The translations under genes and the position numbers were made by a program. From Archangium violaceum (GTDB lineage Bacteria > Myxococcota > Myxococcia > Myxococcales > Myxococcaceae), in the NCBI RefSeq assembly GCF_016887565.1, contig NZ_CP069396.1, positions 6,988,001 through 7,052,000 of the forward strand: 64,000 nt of DNA, read 5' to 3'. This document shows positions 24,829-34,217 of the stretch, in pieces. Under the pieces are notes generated by a model. The model saw only the letters and a list, made by a program, of their open reading frames with translations, had not been told where the DNA came from and made no database searches. Each line of letters opens with the position of its first letter. Position 1 is the stretch's first letter.

Positions 24829-27228
24829 CTACCCCGCCTTCAGCCGGGCCTTGTGGTAGGCGGGGAGGCTGATGCGGAAGGTGCTGCCCTTGCCCTGCTC
24901 GCTGGTGGCGGAGATCTCCCCGCCGAAGCCGGTGATGATGCCGTGGCAGATGGAGAGGCCGAGCCCCGTGCCCACGCCCACCGGCTTGGTGGTGAAGAAC
25001 GGATCGAAGATGCGGCTGAGCACCTCGGGGGGCATGCCGCACCCGGTGTCCTTCACCTCGATGATGGCGTGATCGTTCTCGGTGCGCAGGCTGACGCGGA
25101 TCTCGTTCTTGTCCGGCTGACCGGGGGCGATGGCGTGGGCGGCGTTGATGAGCAGGTTGAGGACGACCTGGCAGTACCGGGCCTCGCTGCCCTCGACGAG
25201 CGGCACGTCGGACACGTCCTTCACCAGGGTGGCGCGGTGGCGCAGCTCGCCACGGGCCAGGGACAACGCGGAGCCGATGACGCGGGTGAGGTCCACCGAG
25301 GTGGGCTGCTCCTCGTCGCCTCGCGAGAAGGTCTTGAGGTCCTGGACGATGAGCCGCACGCGGTTGACGCCCTCGTTCGTCTCCTCCAGCACCTCCTCCA
25401 GCTCGTCCAGACGGCCCTGGGGCAGCTCCGCGGACAGCGCGTGCAGCTCCTCGGTGAGGAAGGACAGGTTGGAGATGACGAACGCGAGCGGGTTGTTGAT
25501 CTCGTGCGCCACGCCCGCTGCGAGCGTACCCACCGAGGCCAGGCGGTCGGCGACGACGAGGCGCGCTTGAATCTGCTTGCGCTCGGTCAGGTCGCGAGCG
25601 GTCACCAGGGTGGCGGGCTGGCCGGCGAAGACGAGCCGCAGGCTGCTGATCTCCGCCGTCACCACGCTGCCGTCGGGAGGCTGGAAGCGGATCTCCCGCA
25701 CCCGGTGGCCCCCGCGGCCGGCCATGCCATCGAGCGTGCTGGCGGCGACGGCGCGATCCTCCGGGTGGACGAAGTCCAGCAGCGAGCGGCCCACCAGCTC
25801 GTTGGCCTGCAGACGCAGGAAGGCGCACGCCGAGGGGTTGACGTAGAGCAGCGGCCCGCCGCGGTGCACGAAGATGGCCTCGGGCGAGCCCTCGATGAGG
25901 GCGCGGAAGCTCTCCTCGGAGCGGCGCAGCGCGCCCTCGGCGGCCTTGCGCTCGGTGATGTCGAAGGACACGCACCCGAGGAAGCGCCGGCCCGAGCTGT
26001 CGCGGGCGATGAACCGGTAGGTGAGGAAGTGGCGCGGCTCGCCGTCCGGAGTGGGGATCATGCTCTCGGAGACGGTGGGCTGGCCGGAGCGGAAGGCCTG
26101 ATCATCCTGCTCGCGCAGGTGGACGACGGTCTCCGGCGGCATGAGCTGCTCGTCGGGGATGGCGCTCACGTCCATGCCGGTGGTCAGCCCGAAGAAGCGC
26201 CGGAAGGGCTCGTTGACGAAGACGCGCCGGCCCGACTCGTCCTTCATGTAGGCCAGGGCCGGGTTGTTGTTGAGGAAGGAGTCGAAGAGGTGCTGGCTCT
26301 CCTGGAGGGCGGTGACGATGGAGGCCACCTCCGTCATCAGGGCCTGCTTCGCCGCGTGCTCGGCGGCGTTGCCCATGGCGGCGCCGAGCAGACCGGCCAT
26401 CAGCTCCATGGTGCGATCGTCCGAGTCGACGAAGGCGTAGGGCACCTGGGAGGCGATGCTCAACAACCCCACCGTCTGGTTGTCGCGCTTGAGGGGCACA
26501 TTGAGCATCGAGCGGATGCCCATGTTGCGCGACACGTTCTTGTTGACGCGCGGGTCGCGCTCGGTGTCGTCGGTGCGCATCACGTCGCCGCTGAGCACGC
26601 TGGCGCCGGCCATGGTGCTGCGGATGGGGAGCCGCACACCCTGCACGTGCGCGTAGAAGCCGAGGCAGATGCGGAAATACATGTCCTCGCCTTCGATGAG
26701 CCCCACGGCGGCGCCACCGGCACCGCAGAGGATCATGGCCCGCTCGGCGATGAGCCGCATCACCACGTCGAGGTCCAAGCCGGCCAGGGCGATGTCGTTC
26801 TGCGTCTGGATGATGGCGGCCAGACGCTCGATTTCGCCGCGAGCGGACTCCTCGTGGGACTGCCGGCGCATGTACGCGTAGCTGCGGCGCTCGAGCAGCT
26901 CGATGCGGGCGCGCACGTCGGCGGCGTGGAAGGGAGCGACGAGGTAGTCGTCGACGCCGAACTCGAGCAGCGCGGAGATCTCCCCTTCCGAGTTGCTGGG
27001 CGCCATGCCCAGCACGATGACCTCGGCGGCACGGATCTGCGCGCGCAGCTGGCTGAACCACTCGGACTTCTCGCGGACCAGCTCGGACCCGACGACCAGC
27101 GCGTCCACCAGGGAGATGGTGGCGGCCGTCACCTCGGGGCCCGCGGCGACCACCACATCGTGACCCATCCGGGTGAGCTCGGCCCCAATGGGGTGGTCAC
27201 CGTCGCGACTGAGGAGGAGAAAGCGCAT
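24829..27228 (-). CDS. Sensor histidine kinase: degenerate receiver-GAF-PAS-PAS-HisKA-HATPase
   Basis: The 799-residue protein has no membrane segment. Residues 1-115 look like a receiver domain, but the phosphoacceptor position reads ALVVGSEL, so Asp is missing while the FGVDDYLVAPF end is kept. A GAF domain covers about 145-300. PAS domains cover about 315-440 and 445-560, each ending with a DxTERK-type linker. The dimerisation box is GVAHEINNPLAF with the phospho-His, and the ATPase has N box LLINAAHAI, DTGCGMPP, FDPFFTTKPVGVGTGLGLS. It is a cytoplasmic sensor; no partner regulator is adjacent. Confidence 0.92.
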   Translation of the reverse strand: MRFLLLSRDGDHPIGAELTRMGHDVVVAAGPEVTAATISLVDALVVGSELVREKSEWFSQLRAQIRAAEVIVLGMAPSNSEGEISALLEFGVDDYLVAPFHAADVRARIELLERRSYAYMRRQSHEESARGEIERLAAIIQTQNDIALAGLDLDVVMRLIAERAMILCGAGGAAVGLIEGEDMYFRICLGFYAHVQGVRLPIRSTMAGASVLSGDVMRTDDTERDPRVNKNVSRNMGIRSMLNVPLKRDNQTVGLLSIASQVPYAFVDSDDRTMELMAGLLGAAMGNAAEHAAKQALMTEVASIVTALQESQHLFDSFLNNNPALAYMKDESGRRVFVNEPFRRFFGLTTGMDVSAIPDEQLMPPETVVHLREQDDQAFRSGQPTVSESMIPTPDGEPRHFLTYRFIARDSSGRRFLGCVSFDITERKAAEGALRRSEESFRALIEGSPEAIFVHRGGPLLYVNPSACAFLRLQANELVGRSLLDFVHPEDRAVAASTLDGMAGRGGHRVREIRFQPPDGSVVTAEISSLRLVFAGQPATLVTARDLTERKQIQARLVVADRLASVGTLAAGVAHEINNPLAFVISNLSFLTEELHALSAELPQGRLDELEEVLEETNEGVNRVRLIVQDLKTFSRGDEEQPTSVDLTRVIGSALSLARGELRHRATLVKDVSDVPLVEGSEARYCQVVLNLLINAAHAIAPGQPDKNEIRVSLRTENDHAIIEVKDTGCGMPPEVLSRIFDPFFTTKPVGVGTGLGLSICHGIITGFGGEISATSEQGKGSTFRISLPAYHKARLKAG

Positions 27229-27680
27229 GGAGGGCGGGAGTGGGCTCTTTGAGAAGGCAGAAGATTGCTAGATCGGGGCCCTTGCGGTCCACCAGGAGCC
27301 CCCGGATTCTGGAAGAACCGTTCTCCTGATGGATGAGAGCCTACCCTTCTTCGTTCCTCCTGGGGGAGAGGGAGGAGGAGTGAGAGGCCTCCCCTGGCTG
27401 GTCGTGCCACCAGCGAACGACCCGGCCTTATAAATGCCATGTGTCGGACGTTCCTCGATGGTGGCCGTCATGACCCGGGTCCAAACCCTCCCCCCTGGCA
27501 TCCGAGCGAGGGGACCCTTTCGCCACCTGACGTCCGTTCAGGCAGGCGGGCGAGGAAGCGCGGGCTGTCCAGCGGGGTCAAGAGGGCTGCCGACGTGAAA
27601 CAACAACCCCTCTCCCTCTGGGAGAGGGACGGGGTGAGGGTATGCACCCCCCGGGTTGAACCCGTGCCCCAAAGCCGCGC
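27229..27680. other. Intergenic gap with one REP-like element
   Basis: About 450 bases separate the kinase start from the end of the TonB-like gene on the same strand. It holds one REP-like palindrome at 27607-27640 and a GTTCAG half-site near 27536. I see no RNA gene and no convincing reading frame. The kinase promoter should lie here on the minus strand. Confidence 0.45.
27607..27640. repeat. REP-like palindrome, copy 1
   Basis: Core CCCTCTCCCTCTGGGAGAGG followed by GACGGGGTGAGGG. The same orientation occurs at 29435 and 51380, and the reverse orientation at six other sites in the window. Confidence 0.85.
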
Positions 27681-28616
27681 CTACTCGGCCGAGACCAGCG
27701 AGACGCGCTTGGGGTTGAACTTGGGGATGGCCTTGCGGTCGACCAGGTCGACCACGTCGAACCGGAGTGGAGGGAGGATCGGAGGAGGCTCGAAGGCGAA
27801 GCGATAAACGCTGCTGATCGAGTCGCGGTGAGCGATCAGCTCCCGAGGAGGAGCCGGGAGCGACTCAGCGGCGGAGCGCAGGTCGGCGAGCACCTCCTGG
27901 TCCATGCTGGGGTCGCACGAGGGATAGACGATGGAGGCCTGGAGGAGCCTGCCGGAGGGAGCCTGGACGAGCCGCACCTCCACGGAACAGGTGCGGCCCG
28001 ACTTGCGCCGCGAGGAGGTTCCAGTGGCGCGCCATGCGGCGAGGAGCACATCCTGGAGCTCGCCGAAATAGCCGTGCACGAAGCCGTTGTGCACCTTCTG
28101 CTGGGCGACGAGCTCACGCAGTGCCGCATCGGGAGACCTGGGCACGGGGGCATGCAGCCGGGTGCCCACGGCACCCGTCCCCGACTCCTCCGAAGAGGCC
28201 CCTGGAGCAACCTGCGCCGAGGCATTCGGAAGGGCGCGAGGAAGCAGGGACCCAGGGCGCACGGGAAAGTCGGAGGCCGGAGGAGCGGAGGGGACATCCG
28301 ACGCGAGGGGAGCGGAGGGCTCTGCGGAGGCGGGAGTCTCGGGAGGAGCCTGGGAGACCTGGGGAGCCGGAGCCGACTGAAGGCTCGGCGCGAGCCGGGT
28401 CCGCTTCCTGACGGGCGCGCGAGGAGGGGGAGCGGGCGCCTGGGCGACGGGAGCGGAGGGCCGGGTCACCTCATGGAACTCCAGCTCGACGACATTCCGG
28501 GCGGGAGGGACCACGGGGGGAGGAGCCTCGCGGAGCCACAGGAAGAGGAAGACGTGCAGCACGACGCTCGCCGCGACGGCCAGGACGAAAGGAAGGCGGG
28601 AGCGGGAGGGGGACAC
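27681..28616 (-). CDS. TonB-like energy-transducer protein
   Basis: The 311-residue protein has one N-terminal membrane anchor (LPFVLAVAASVVLHVFLFLWL), a long Pro/Ala/Ser-rich periplasmic spacer (about 30-150), and a C-terminal domain with CSVEVRLVQAPSGRLLQASI and SMDQEVLADLRSAAESLPAP, typical of TonB C-terminal or TolA-like domains. It should link inner-membrane energy to outer-membrane transport. The start is a GTG at 28616. No ExbB/ExbD pair is adjacent. It is divergent from the WbqC-like gene with 46 bases between starts. Confidence 0.78.
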   Translation of the reverse strand: MSPSRSRLPFVLAVAASVVLHVFLFLWLREAPPPVVPPARNVVELEFHEVTRPSAPVAQAPAPPPRAPVRKRTRLAPSLQSAPAPQVSQAPPETPASAEPSAPLASDVPSAPPASDFPVRPGSLLPRALPNASAQVAPGASSEESGTGAVGTRLHAPVPRSPDAALRELVAQQKVHNGFVHGYFGELQDVLLAAWRATGTSSRRKSGRTCSVEVRLVQAPSGRLLQASIVYPSCDPSMDQEVLADLRSAAESLPAPPRELIAHRDSISSVYRFAFEPPPILPPLRFDVVDLVDRKAIPKFNPKRVSLVSAE

Positions 28617-28662
28617 ACCTCATCTTCCGACGATTCGGAAGGGCGGGCTACAGTGATGAACC

Positions 28663-29460
28663 GTGAGCGAGCACGCGGGCGTCCTGGTCGCCGAGCAACC
28701 ACACTACCTGCCGTGGCTGGACTTCTACGAGCAGGTGGCGAGAGCGGACACGCTGCTGGTGCTGGACAACGTGCAGTGGCTGAGGAGGGGTTGGCAGAGG
28801 AGGGCGCGAGTGGCCCTGCCACCGGGGGCTCCCCTGCCCGCTCCCACGGAGCCGGCGTTCCAGTGGCTGACGATTCCGCTGGAGGGAGCGCATCGGGACA
28901 CGAGGATCTCCGAGCTGGCGGTGGACACGGAACAACCGTGGACGCGCAAGCACCTGGCGACGCTGACGATGCTGTACGGGAGGAGGCCGTACTTCCGGAG
29001 CCAGGTGCTGCCGAGACTCGAGGACTTCTACGCGGAGGCGGCGCGGGAGCGGGGACCGGGCTCACTGCTGCGCACGCTGCTGGCGAGCATGGCGCTCTTC
29101 TACGAGCCGCTGGGACTGAAACCGCGAGTGGAGCTGGCCTCACCGCTGGACCGGTCGCATCCGGACAAGACAGGGCGACTGGTGTCGTACTGCACGCAGC
29201 TGGGGATGGACACGTACTACTCGGCGGTGGGGTCGCTGTACCTGAAACCGGGCCCGTTCCGGGAGGCGGGGGTGCGACTGCTGTGGCAGAAGTTCCGCTA
29301 TCCGGCGTACGACCAGGGGCGAAAGGGAGAGCGCTTCGTGGTGGGCCTGTCCATCGTGGACGTGCTGTCGAACGTCCACGTGGACGAGGTGCGCAAGTGG
29401 CTGGAGCCGTCCCCGTGGGGACCCTTCGCGAAATCCCCTCTCCCTCTGGGAGAGGGTTAG
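28663..29460 (+). CDS. WbqC-like family protein
   Basis: The protein has 265 residues. The N-terminus VAEQPHYLPWLDFYEQVARA and LLVLDNVQWLRRGWQRRARV is the WbqC family signature, and the middle and end (YYSAVGSLYL, LLWQKFRYPAYDQ) fit as well. WbqC members occur in polysaccharide and glycan gene clusters, but their reaction is not established. The start is a GTG at 28663. The last eight residues (SPLPLGEG) and the stop codon come from a REP-like element at 29435, so the natural C-terminus was probably elsewhere. Confidence 0.85.
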   Translation: MSEHAGVLVAEQPHYLPWLDFYEQVARADTLLVLDNVQWLRRGWQRRARVALPPGAPLPAPTEPAFQWLTIPLEGAHRDTRISELAVDTEQPWTRKHLATLTMLYGRRPYFRSQVLPRLEDFYAEAARERGPGSLLRTLLASMALFYEPLGLKPRVELASPLDRSHPDKTGRLVSYCTQLGMDTYYSAVGSLYLKPGPFREAGVRLLWQKFRYPAYDQGRKGERFVVGLSIVDVLSNVHVDEVRKWLEPSPWGPFAKSPLPLGEG

Positions 29461-29468
29461 GGTGAGGG
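29435..29468. repeat. REP-like palindrome, copy 2, inside the end of the WbqC-like gene
   Basis: CCCTCTCCCTCTGGGAGAGG followed by GTTAGGGTGAGGG. The element supplies the last codons and the TAG stop of the WbqC-like gene. Confidence 0.85.
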
Positions 29469-29489
29469 TCTCCCCCACCCCGAGTCCAC

Positions 29490-31412
29490 TCACTTCCCCT
29501 TGTCGAACCGGACGAAGTAACTCCGGACAGCGGAGTCGATGAGGTCCTGGTCCAACTGGGGCTGCATGCCGCGGTAATAAGCCATGTCGATCATCTGATC
29601 GAGCAGGTCACGAGGCTGGCAGGCGGCGAAGCGGCGGCCGACGGGCTTGTAATGGGTGTCGATGAGGTACTGGACCATGTCGGCGTCGTAGGGGACGCCG
29701 CGCTTGTTACACATGACCTCGAAGATCTGATGGAACAGCTCCTCGTCGGGGGGCTGGACCTCGAGCTTGTAGCGGACGCGGCGGAGGAAGGCGTCGTCGA
29801 CGAGGTCGCTGGGCTCGAGGTTGGTGGAGAAGGCGGCGAAGACGTCGAAGGGGACCTGGATCTTCTTGCCGGTGTGGAGCGTGAGCATGTCGATGTCGCT
29901 CTCGAGCGGAACGATCCACCGGTTGAGGAGGTCCTTCGGGGAGACCTTCTGACGACCGAAGTCGTCGATGAGGAGCATCCCGTTGATGGCCTTCATCTGG
30001 AAGGGAGCCTCGTAGTACTTGACCTCGGGGGAGTAGACGAGGTCGAGCATCTCGAGGGTGAGCTCACCGCCGACGACGACGAGGGGCCGGCGGCAGCGGA
30101 CCCAGCGGCGGTCATAGGGCTGGGAGTTGTCGTCCTCCTCGACGGGCTTGTGCAGGTTGCTGTCGTAGATGCGGACGACGAAGTCGTCGATGAGGATGGC
30201 GTGGGGGATGAAGATGTCCCCGTCGAAGCAGTTGACCATACCCTGGCAGATGGCTGTCTTGCCGTTGCCAGGGGGGCCGTAGAAGAAGATGGCGCGGCCC
30301 GAGTTCATGGCGGGACCGATGCCATCGAAGATGTAGTCGCGGATGATGAGGTCGCCGAACTTGTCCTGCATCCGCTGGCGGGTGATGCGGTTACCGCGGA
30401 CGGTCTGCTTCTTCACGGCGTCGATCCACTCCTGGAGGGAGATGGGAGCGGGGCCGTTGTAGCGGTTGCGATCGAGGATCTGCCGCAGCACGTCGGTGGC
30501 GAACGTGGTGAGCTGGTAGATCATCGTGGACTTGCCGACGCCGGAGCCGCCGCCGCCGCGGATGTCGATGTACTTCTGGCGGCGAAGCCCTTCGAGGATG
30601 TCCTCGATGACGGAGGAAGGCAGCTTGAGGCGGTTGGCGATGTCCATGCCCCGCATCTCGCCGGCGAAGAAGATGGCCTTGAGGACGAGCTCCTCGACCA
30701 TGGTGGCGGTGAGGCCGGTCTCCTCGAGGGAGCGGGGCTGGGAGGGCCAGAAGCGGGAGCCCGGGGGCGCGCCCCCACCATCGGCGATGGAGGAACGGCG
30801 CAGGGTGCCGGTCATCCGGGCGGGGCCGACGCCGCCGGGGGCGGAACGGCGCATCTCCGCGGGGACGGGAGGCAGCTCCGAGGTGGGGACGGGAGGGGCC
30901 GCCGAGCGGCGCATCTCCGCGGGGACGGAGGGCAGATCGATGCTGGGCACGGGCGGGGCCGCGCGGCGCTGCGGCTCGACGATGACGGAGGGGAGATCCC
31001 CACTGGGGACGGGCGGGGAGGTCCGCTTCTCCACGGGGACGGAGGGCAGATCGATGCTGGGCACGGGCGGGGCCGCGCGACGCTGCTCGGAGGGCACGGG
31101 GGGCAGCTGCTCGGTGGGGAGCTGGGCGATGCGGCGGCGCTCCTCGGGGGAGGGATTGCGGCGCTCGAGGAAGGGGCTGGGGCCGACGGGACGGCGCTCG
31201 GGGGGAGCGCCCTGGACGGGGGTCCGAGAGGGACCGCTGGGAGCCGCGGGGTTGGGCCCGGTGGAACCCCGGGGCCGGGGTGGCGAAGCCAGCACGTTCG
31301 GACCGGAGGCCGCGGGGGTCTCCCGGGGAGTGACGGTGCGGCTCGTATCGGTCTGGTACTCGGGGGGGTCGAATCCGGGGGGAGTCGCCCCCGGCCTCCG
31401 CTGCTCGGCCAT
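29490..31412 (-). CDS. AAA+ family ATPase with repeat-rich proline N-terminus
   Basis: The protein has 640 residues. Residues 1-200 are low complexity, with about five repeats of APPVPSIDLPSVPxE type at 103-192. A winged-helix-like segment (about 235-300) contains GSGVGKST, a Walker A look-alike. The ATPase domain begins near 370: Walker A GPPGNGKT at 379-386, Walker B GMLLIDDFG, sensor FAAFSTNLEPSD and an Arg-rich finger FLRRVRYKLE. A C-terminal lid follows. The ATG at 31412 has GGAG upstream. It is probably a cytoplasmic remodeller, but its partner is not known. It is divergent from the aidB-like gene. Confidence 0.82.
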   Translation of the reverse strand: MAEQRRPGATPPGFDPPEYQTDTSRTVTPRETPAASGPNVLASPPRPRGSTGPNPAAPSGPSRTPVQGAPPERRPVGPSPFLERRNPSPEERRRIAQLPTEQLPPVPSEQRRAAPPVPSIDLPSVPVEKRTSPPVPSGDLPSVIVEPQRRAAPPVPSIDLPSVPAEMRRSAAPPVPTSELPPVPAEMRRSAPGGVGPARMTGTLRRSSIADGGGAPPGSRFWPSQPRSLEETGLTATMVEELVLKAIFFAGEMRGMDIANRLKLPSSVIEDILEGLRRQKYIDIRGGGGSGVGKSTMIYQLTTFATDVLRQILDRNRYNGPAPISLQEWIDAVKKQTVRGNRITRQRMQDKFGDLIIRDYIFDGIGPAMNSGRAIFFYGPPGNGKTAICQGMVNCFDGDIFIPHAILIDDFVVRIYDSNLHKPVEEDDNSQPYDRRWVRCRRPLVVVGGELTLEMLDLVYSPEVKYYEAPFQMKAINGMLLIDDFGRQKVSPKDLLNRWIVPLESDIDMLTLHTGKKIQVPFDVFAAFSTNLEPSDLVDDAFLRRVRYKLEVQPPDEELFHQIFEVMCNKRGVPYDADMVQYLIDTHYKPVGRRFAACQPRDLLDQMIDMAYYRGMQPQLDQDLIDSAVRSYFVRFDKGK

Positions 31413-31535
31413 GCTTGCTCCGGGTTGAGTGGACCGAGTGTAGCAGGAAGTGGCGGGGAGACCTGGATCCCTCCCGGAAAACGGAGGGCGGGGCGCGGAC
31501 TCCCCCGGTGCCGGCTCGGTGCTAGCTTGGAGGGG

Positions 31536-33197
31536 ATGAGCTTCTTCCAGGAACCGCCGAGGCTTGGGAACCAGTACGAGGATGACACCTTGCTCCGGAG
31601 CTATCTGGCCCGGGTACTCCCGCGGGACATGCGGGCCGGGTTGGAGGAGGAGCTCCGGGATCTGGGCGAGCTGGGAGGCAGGTACTTCTACGAGTTCCAG
31701 CTGAGGGACCGGCTGAACGAGCCGGAGCTGACGCAGTGGGACGCGTGGGGCCACCGGGTGGACCACATCGAGGTGTCGCCGCTGTGGAAGGAAGCGGAGG
31801 CGCTGGCGGCGAGGCGGGGGCTGGTGGCGGTGGCGTACGAGCAGAAGAACGGAGAGCACTCGCGCATCCACCAGTTCGCGCTGAACTACCTGGTGCAGCC
31901 GTCGCTGGACGTCTACTCGTGCCCGCTGGCGATGACGGACGGGGCGGCGCGGACGCTGCTGTCACTGGGGAACCCGGAGCTGATCAACCGCGCCCTGCCC
32001 CACCTGACGTCGAGGAAGCCCGAGTCGTTCTGGAGCTCGGGACAGTGGATGACGGAGCGGACGGGCGGCTCGGACGTGGGGCTGACGCAGACCCAGGCGA
32101 GGCGGTCACCGGAGGGCTGGAGACTGTACGGGACGAAGTGGTTCACCTCGGCGACGACGGCGCAGATGGCGCTGACGCTGGGGAGGCCGGAGGGGAACGG
32201 ACCCGGGGGCAAGGGGCTGGCGATCTTCTACGTGGAGACGCGGAAGCCGGACGGGAGCCTGAACGGAATCCAGATCAACCGGCTGAAGGACAAGCTGGGA
32301 ACGAGGAAGGTGCCGACGGCGGAGCTGACGCTGGACGGGACGCTGGCGACACCGGTGGCGGGGCTGACGGACGGCATCCGGAACATGGCGTGGATGCTGA
32401 ACGTGACGCGGACGTGGAACGCGATGGGCGCCGCGTGGAGCATGAGGCGGGCGCTGGCGCTGGCGAGGGACTACGCGAGCAAGCGGGTGCAGTTCGGGGC
32501 GCGGCTGTCGGAGAAGCCGCTGCACGTGGACACGCTGGCGGGGCTGGAGGCGGAGTTCCACGGAGGCTTCCTGCTGGCGTTCCGGGCGGTGGAGCTGCTG
32601 GGGAAGATGGAGGCGAAGACGGCGACGGAGGAGGAGCTGCTGTTGCAGCGGCTGGTGACGCCGTTGGCGAAGCTGACGACGGGGCGGCAGGTGGTGCACG
32701 TGACGTCGGAGGCGGTGGAGAGCTTTGGCGGAGCGGGCTACGTGGAGGACACGGGGCTGCCGAGGGTGCTGGCGGACGCGCAGGTGCTGTCCATCTGGGA
32801 GGGGACGACGAACGTGCTGTCGCTGGACACGCTGAGGGCGATGGCGAAGGGGGGCTCGCTGGAGGCGCTGTACACGGACGTGGAGCGGCGGCTGAGCGCG
32901 GCGAAGAACGCGGGCCTGCGGCCGTGCGTGGCGGCGGCGCAGGACGCGCTGGAGAAGGCGCGAACGTGGGTGATGAAGGCGATGGAGAACCCGGCGGGGG
33001 TGGAGGCCGGAGCGAGGCGGTTCTCGCTGACGCTGGGCCGCACCTACGAGCTGGCGCTGCTGGTGGAGCACGCGCAGTGGTGCCTGGACAACGGGCACGG
33101 CCCGAAGACGATGGCGGCGGCGCGGAGGCTCATGCGCAACGGCGTGGACCAGATCGCCGAGATGGATTTGGACGACTCGCGGCTGCTGATGTCCTGA
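31536..33197 (+). CDS. Acyl-CoA dehydrogenase, AidB-like
   Basis: The 553-residue protein is close to the length of E. coli AidB (about 540). The FAD-binding region reads WMTERTGGSDVGLTQT with GTKWFTSATTAQMALTL, the RLKDKLGTRKV segment is AidB-specific, and the helical part ends VLSIWEGTTNVLSLDTL. AidB is a flavoprotein linked to protection of DNA against alkylation, with weak dehydrogenase activity. The ATG at 31536 has GGAGGGG upstream. No ada or alkylation-repair gene is adjacent. Longer readings into the antisense of the ATPase gene are artefacts. Confidence 0.9.
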   Translation: MSFFQEPPRLGNQYEDDTLLRSYLARVLPRDMRAGLEEELRDLGELGGRYFYEFQLRDRLNEPELTQWDAWGHRVDHIEVSPLWKEAEALAARRGLVAVAYEQKNGEHSRIHQFALNYLVQPSLDVYSCPLAMTDGAARTLLSLGNPELINRALPHLTSRKPESFWSSGQWMTERTGGSDVGLTQTQARRSPEGWRLYGTKWFTSATTAQMALTLGRPEGNGPGGKGLAIFYVETRKPDGSLNGIQINRLKDKLGTRKVPTAELTLDGTLATPVAGLTDGIRNMAWMLNVTRTWNAMGAAWSMRRALALARDYASKRVQFGARLSEKPLHVDTLAGLEAEFHGGFLLAFRAVELLGKMEAKTATEEELLLQRLVTPLAKLTTGRQVVHVTSEAVESFGGAGYVEDTGLPRVLADAQVLSIWEGTTNVLSLDTLRAMAKGGSLEALYTDVERRLSAAKNAGLRPCVAAAQDALEKARTWVMKAMENPAGVEAGARRFSLTLGRTYELALLVEHAQWCLDNGHGPKTMAAARRLMRNGVDQIAEMDLDDSRLLMS

Positions 33198-33263
33198 TTC
33201 GTCGAGCAGAATCCGCGAATCGGTTTCGCGGTCGGAGGAACTCGGTGTGGCGTGGTTCGGCTT

Positions 33264-34118
33264 TCATGGCACTGGCTGGACCGTGTCCGCCTGCCGCGCT
33301 ACGCCTCGCGAGAACTCCGTCAGCTCGTGAAGGGTATCGGGCAGGCCGAGGATGTCATTGTGGCGCCTGCCCTCGATGAGACGCACGGTCGCGTTCGGAA
33401 ACAAGGTTCCCATCCGCCGCCCCATGTCCGTGGGGATGATCTCATCCCGAGTCCCGTGGACGATGAGCACCGGTAACTTCAGCTCGGGTGCCTTGGACGC
33501 ACTGTCGAATCGGTCCCTCGCGAGCAGTCTCACGGGCAGCCACGGGAAGACCTTCGCCCCCATGTCCACGATCGAGGTGTACGGTGTGATGAGCACCAGC
33601 CGCACTCCGTGGCCTCGTTTCGCCATCTCGACCGCCACACCCGACCCGAGCGACTGTCCCTGCAGCACCGTGCGCTCTCGAGGCACACCCAGTTCCCGGT
33701 GCAGGTACTCCAACGCTGTCTCCGCCGCCGCGTAGGAGCCCTCCTCCGAAGGCCCCTGCTCGGTCGCGAGCCCGTAACCTGGGAACTCCACCGCGTAGAA
33801 ACCAAGTCCCGCCTCCTGGTAGTGCTGCGCCAGCCACTCCACGTCCGCGAGCTGCTCGCCGTTGCCATGGAAGTGCACCACCGTGGGCGCTCCTTCCGGC
33901 GCGGGCACGTGGAAGGCGTAGGCCGTCGAGCCCTCCGGTCCGGAAATGCGCAGAAGCGAGGCCCCGGGCAGCTCCGGCTCACGCGCCCCTGGCGGTGCTG
34001 GGAACAGAATGTGCCGCTGATTCAAGAACACCAAAACGCACAGGCCCACGTAGCCGATGACCAGCGTCACCAACAGCATCAACAGCATCCGCCTAGCTCT
34101 CCGAAGAAGATGCTTCAT
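33264..34118 (-). CDS. Membrane-anchored alpha/beta hydrolase
   Basis: The 284-residue protein has an N-terminal membrane anchor (MLLMLLVTLVIGYVGLCVLVF) followed by a serine-hydrolase domain: oxyanion region VVHFHGNGEQLAD, nucleophile elbow LQGQSLGSGVAVEM, Asp in IVHGTRDEIIPTD and His in IEGRRHNDILGLP. The arrangement resembles ABHD12/13/17-type lipases or thioesterases. It lies 99 bases downstream of the immunity gene on the same strand and could be part of that transcript, though its spacing suggests independence. Confidence 0.86.
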   Translation of the reverse strand: MKHLLRRARRMLLMLLVTLVIGYVGLCVLVFLNQRHILFPAPPGAREPELPGASLLRISGPEGSTAYAFHVPAPEGAPTVVHFHGNGEQLADVEWLAQHYQEAGLGFYAVEFPGYGLATEQGPSEEGSYAAAETALEYLHRELGVPRERTVLQGQSLGSGVAVEMAKRGHGVRLVLITPYTSIVDMGAKVFPWLPVRLLARDRFDSASKAPELKLPVLIVHGTRDEIIPTDMGRRMGTLFPNATVRLIEGRRHNDILGLPDTLHELTEFSRGVARQADTVQPVP

Positions 34119-34217
34119 GGCGGCACCTTAGCGGCATACGAAGCTCCGCGTCAGAACAGATCGGAGTGCCATCCGCCTCGGCCTCAGAAGCTCTCCTTGA
34201 ACCCATGTTCGAGGAGG

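Noticed and set aside
24853-27252. A 799-codon plus-strand frame opposite the histidine kinase
   Set aside because: It mirrors the kinase almost exactly and has no domain; the kinase strand has all expected motifs.
27340-27420. A possible tenth REP-like element in GGGGGAGAGGGAGGAGGAG
   Set aside because: Only the purine-rich arm is similar; the CCCTCACCC part and the palindrome are missing.
27527-27542. CTGACGTCCGTTCAG as a second LexA-like box
   Set aside because: The half-sites are one base too close compared with the dnaE2 box and no start codon is near on the matching side.
29652-31535. A very long plus-strand reading frame running into the AidB-like gene from 29652
   Set aside because: The first 628 codons are antisense to the AAA+ ATPase gene, rich in Gly/Ala/Val from GC bias, with no motif; the true gene begins at 31536 with a good ribosome site.
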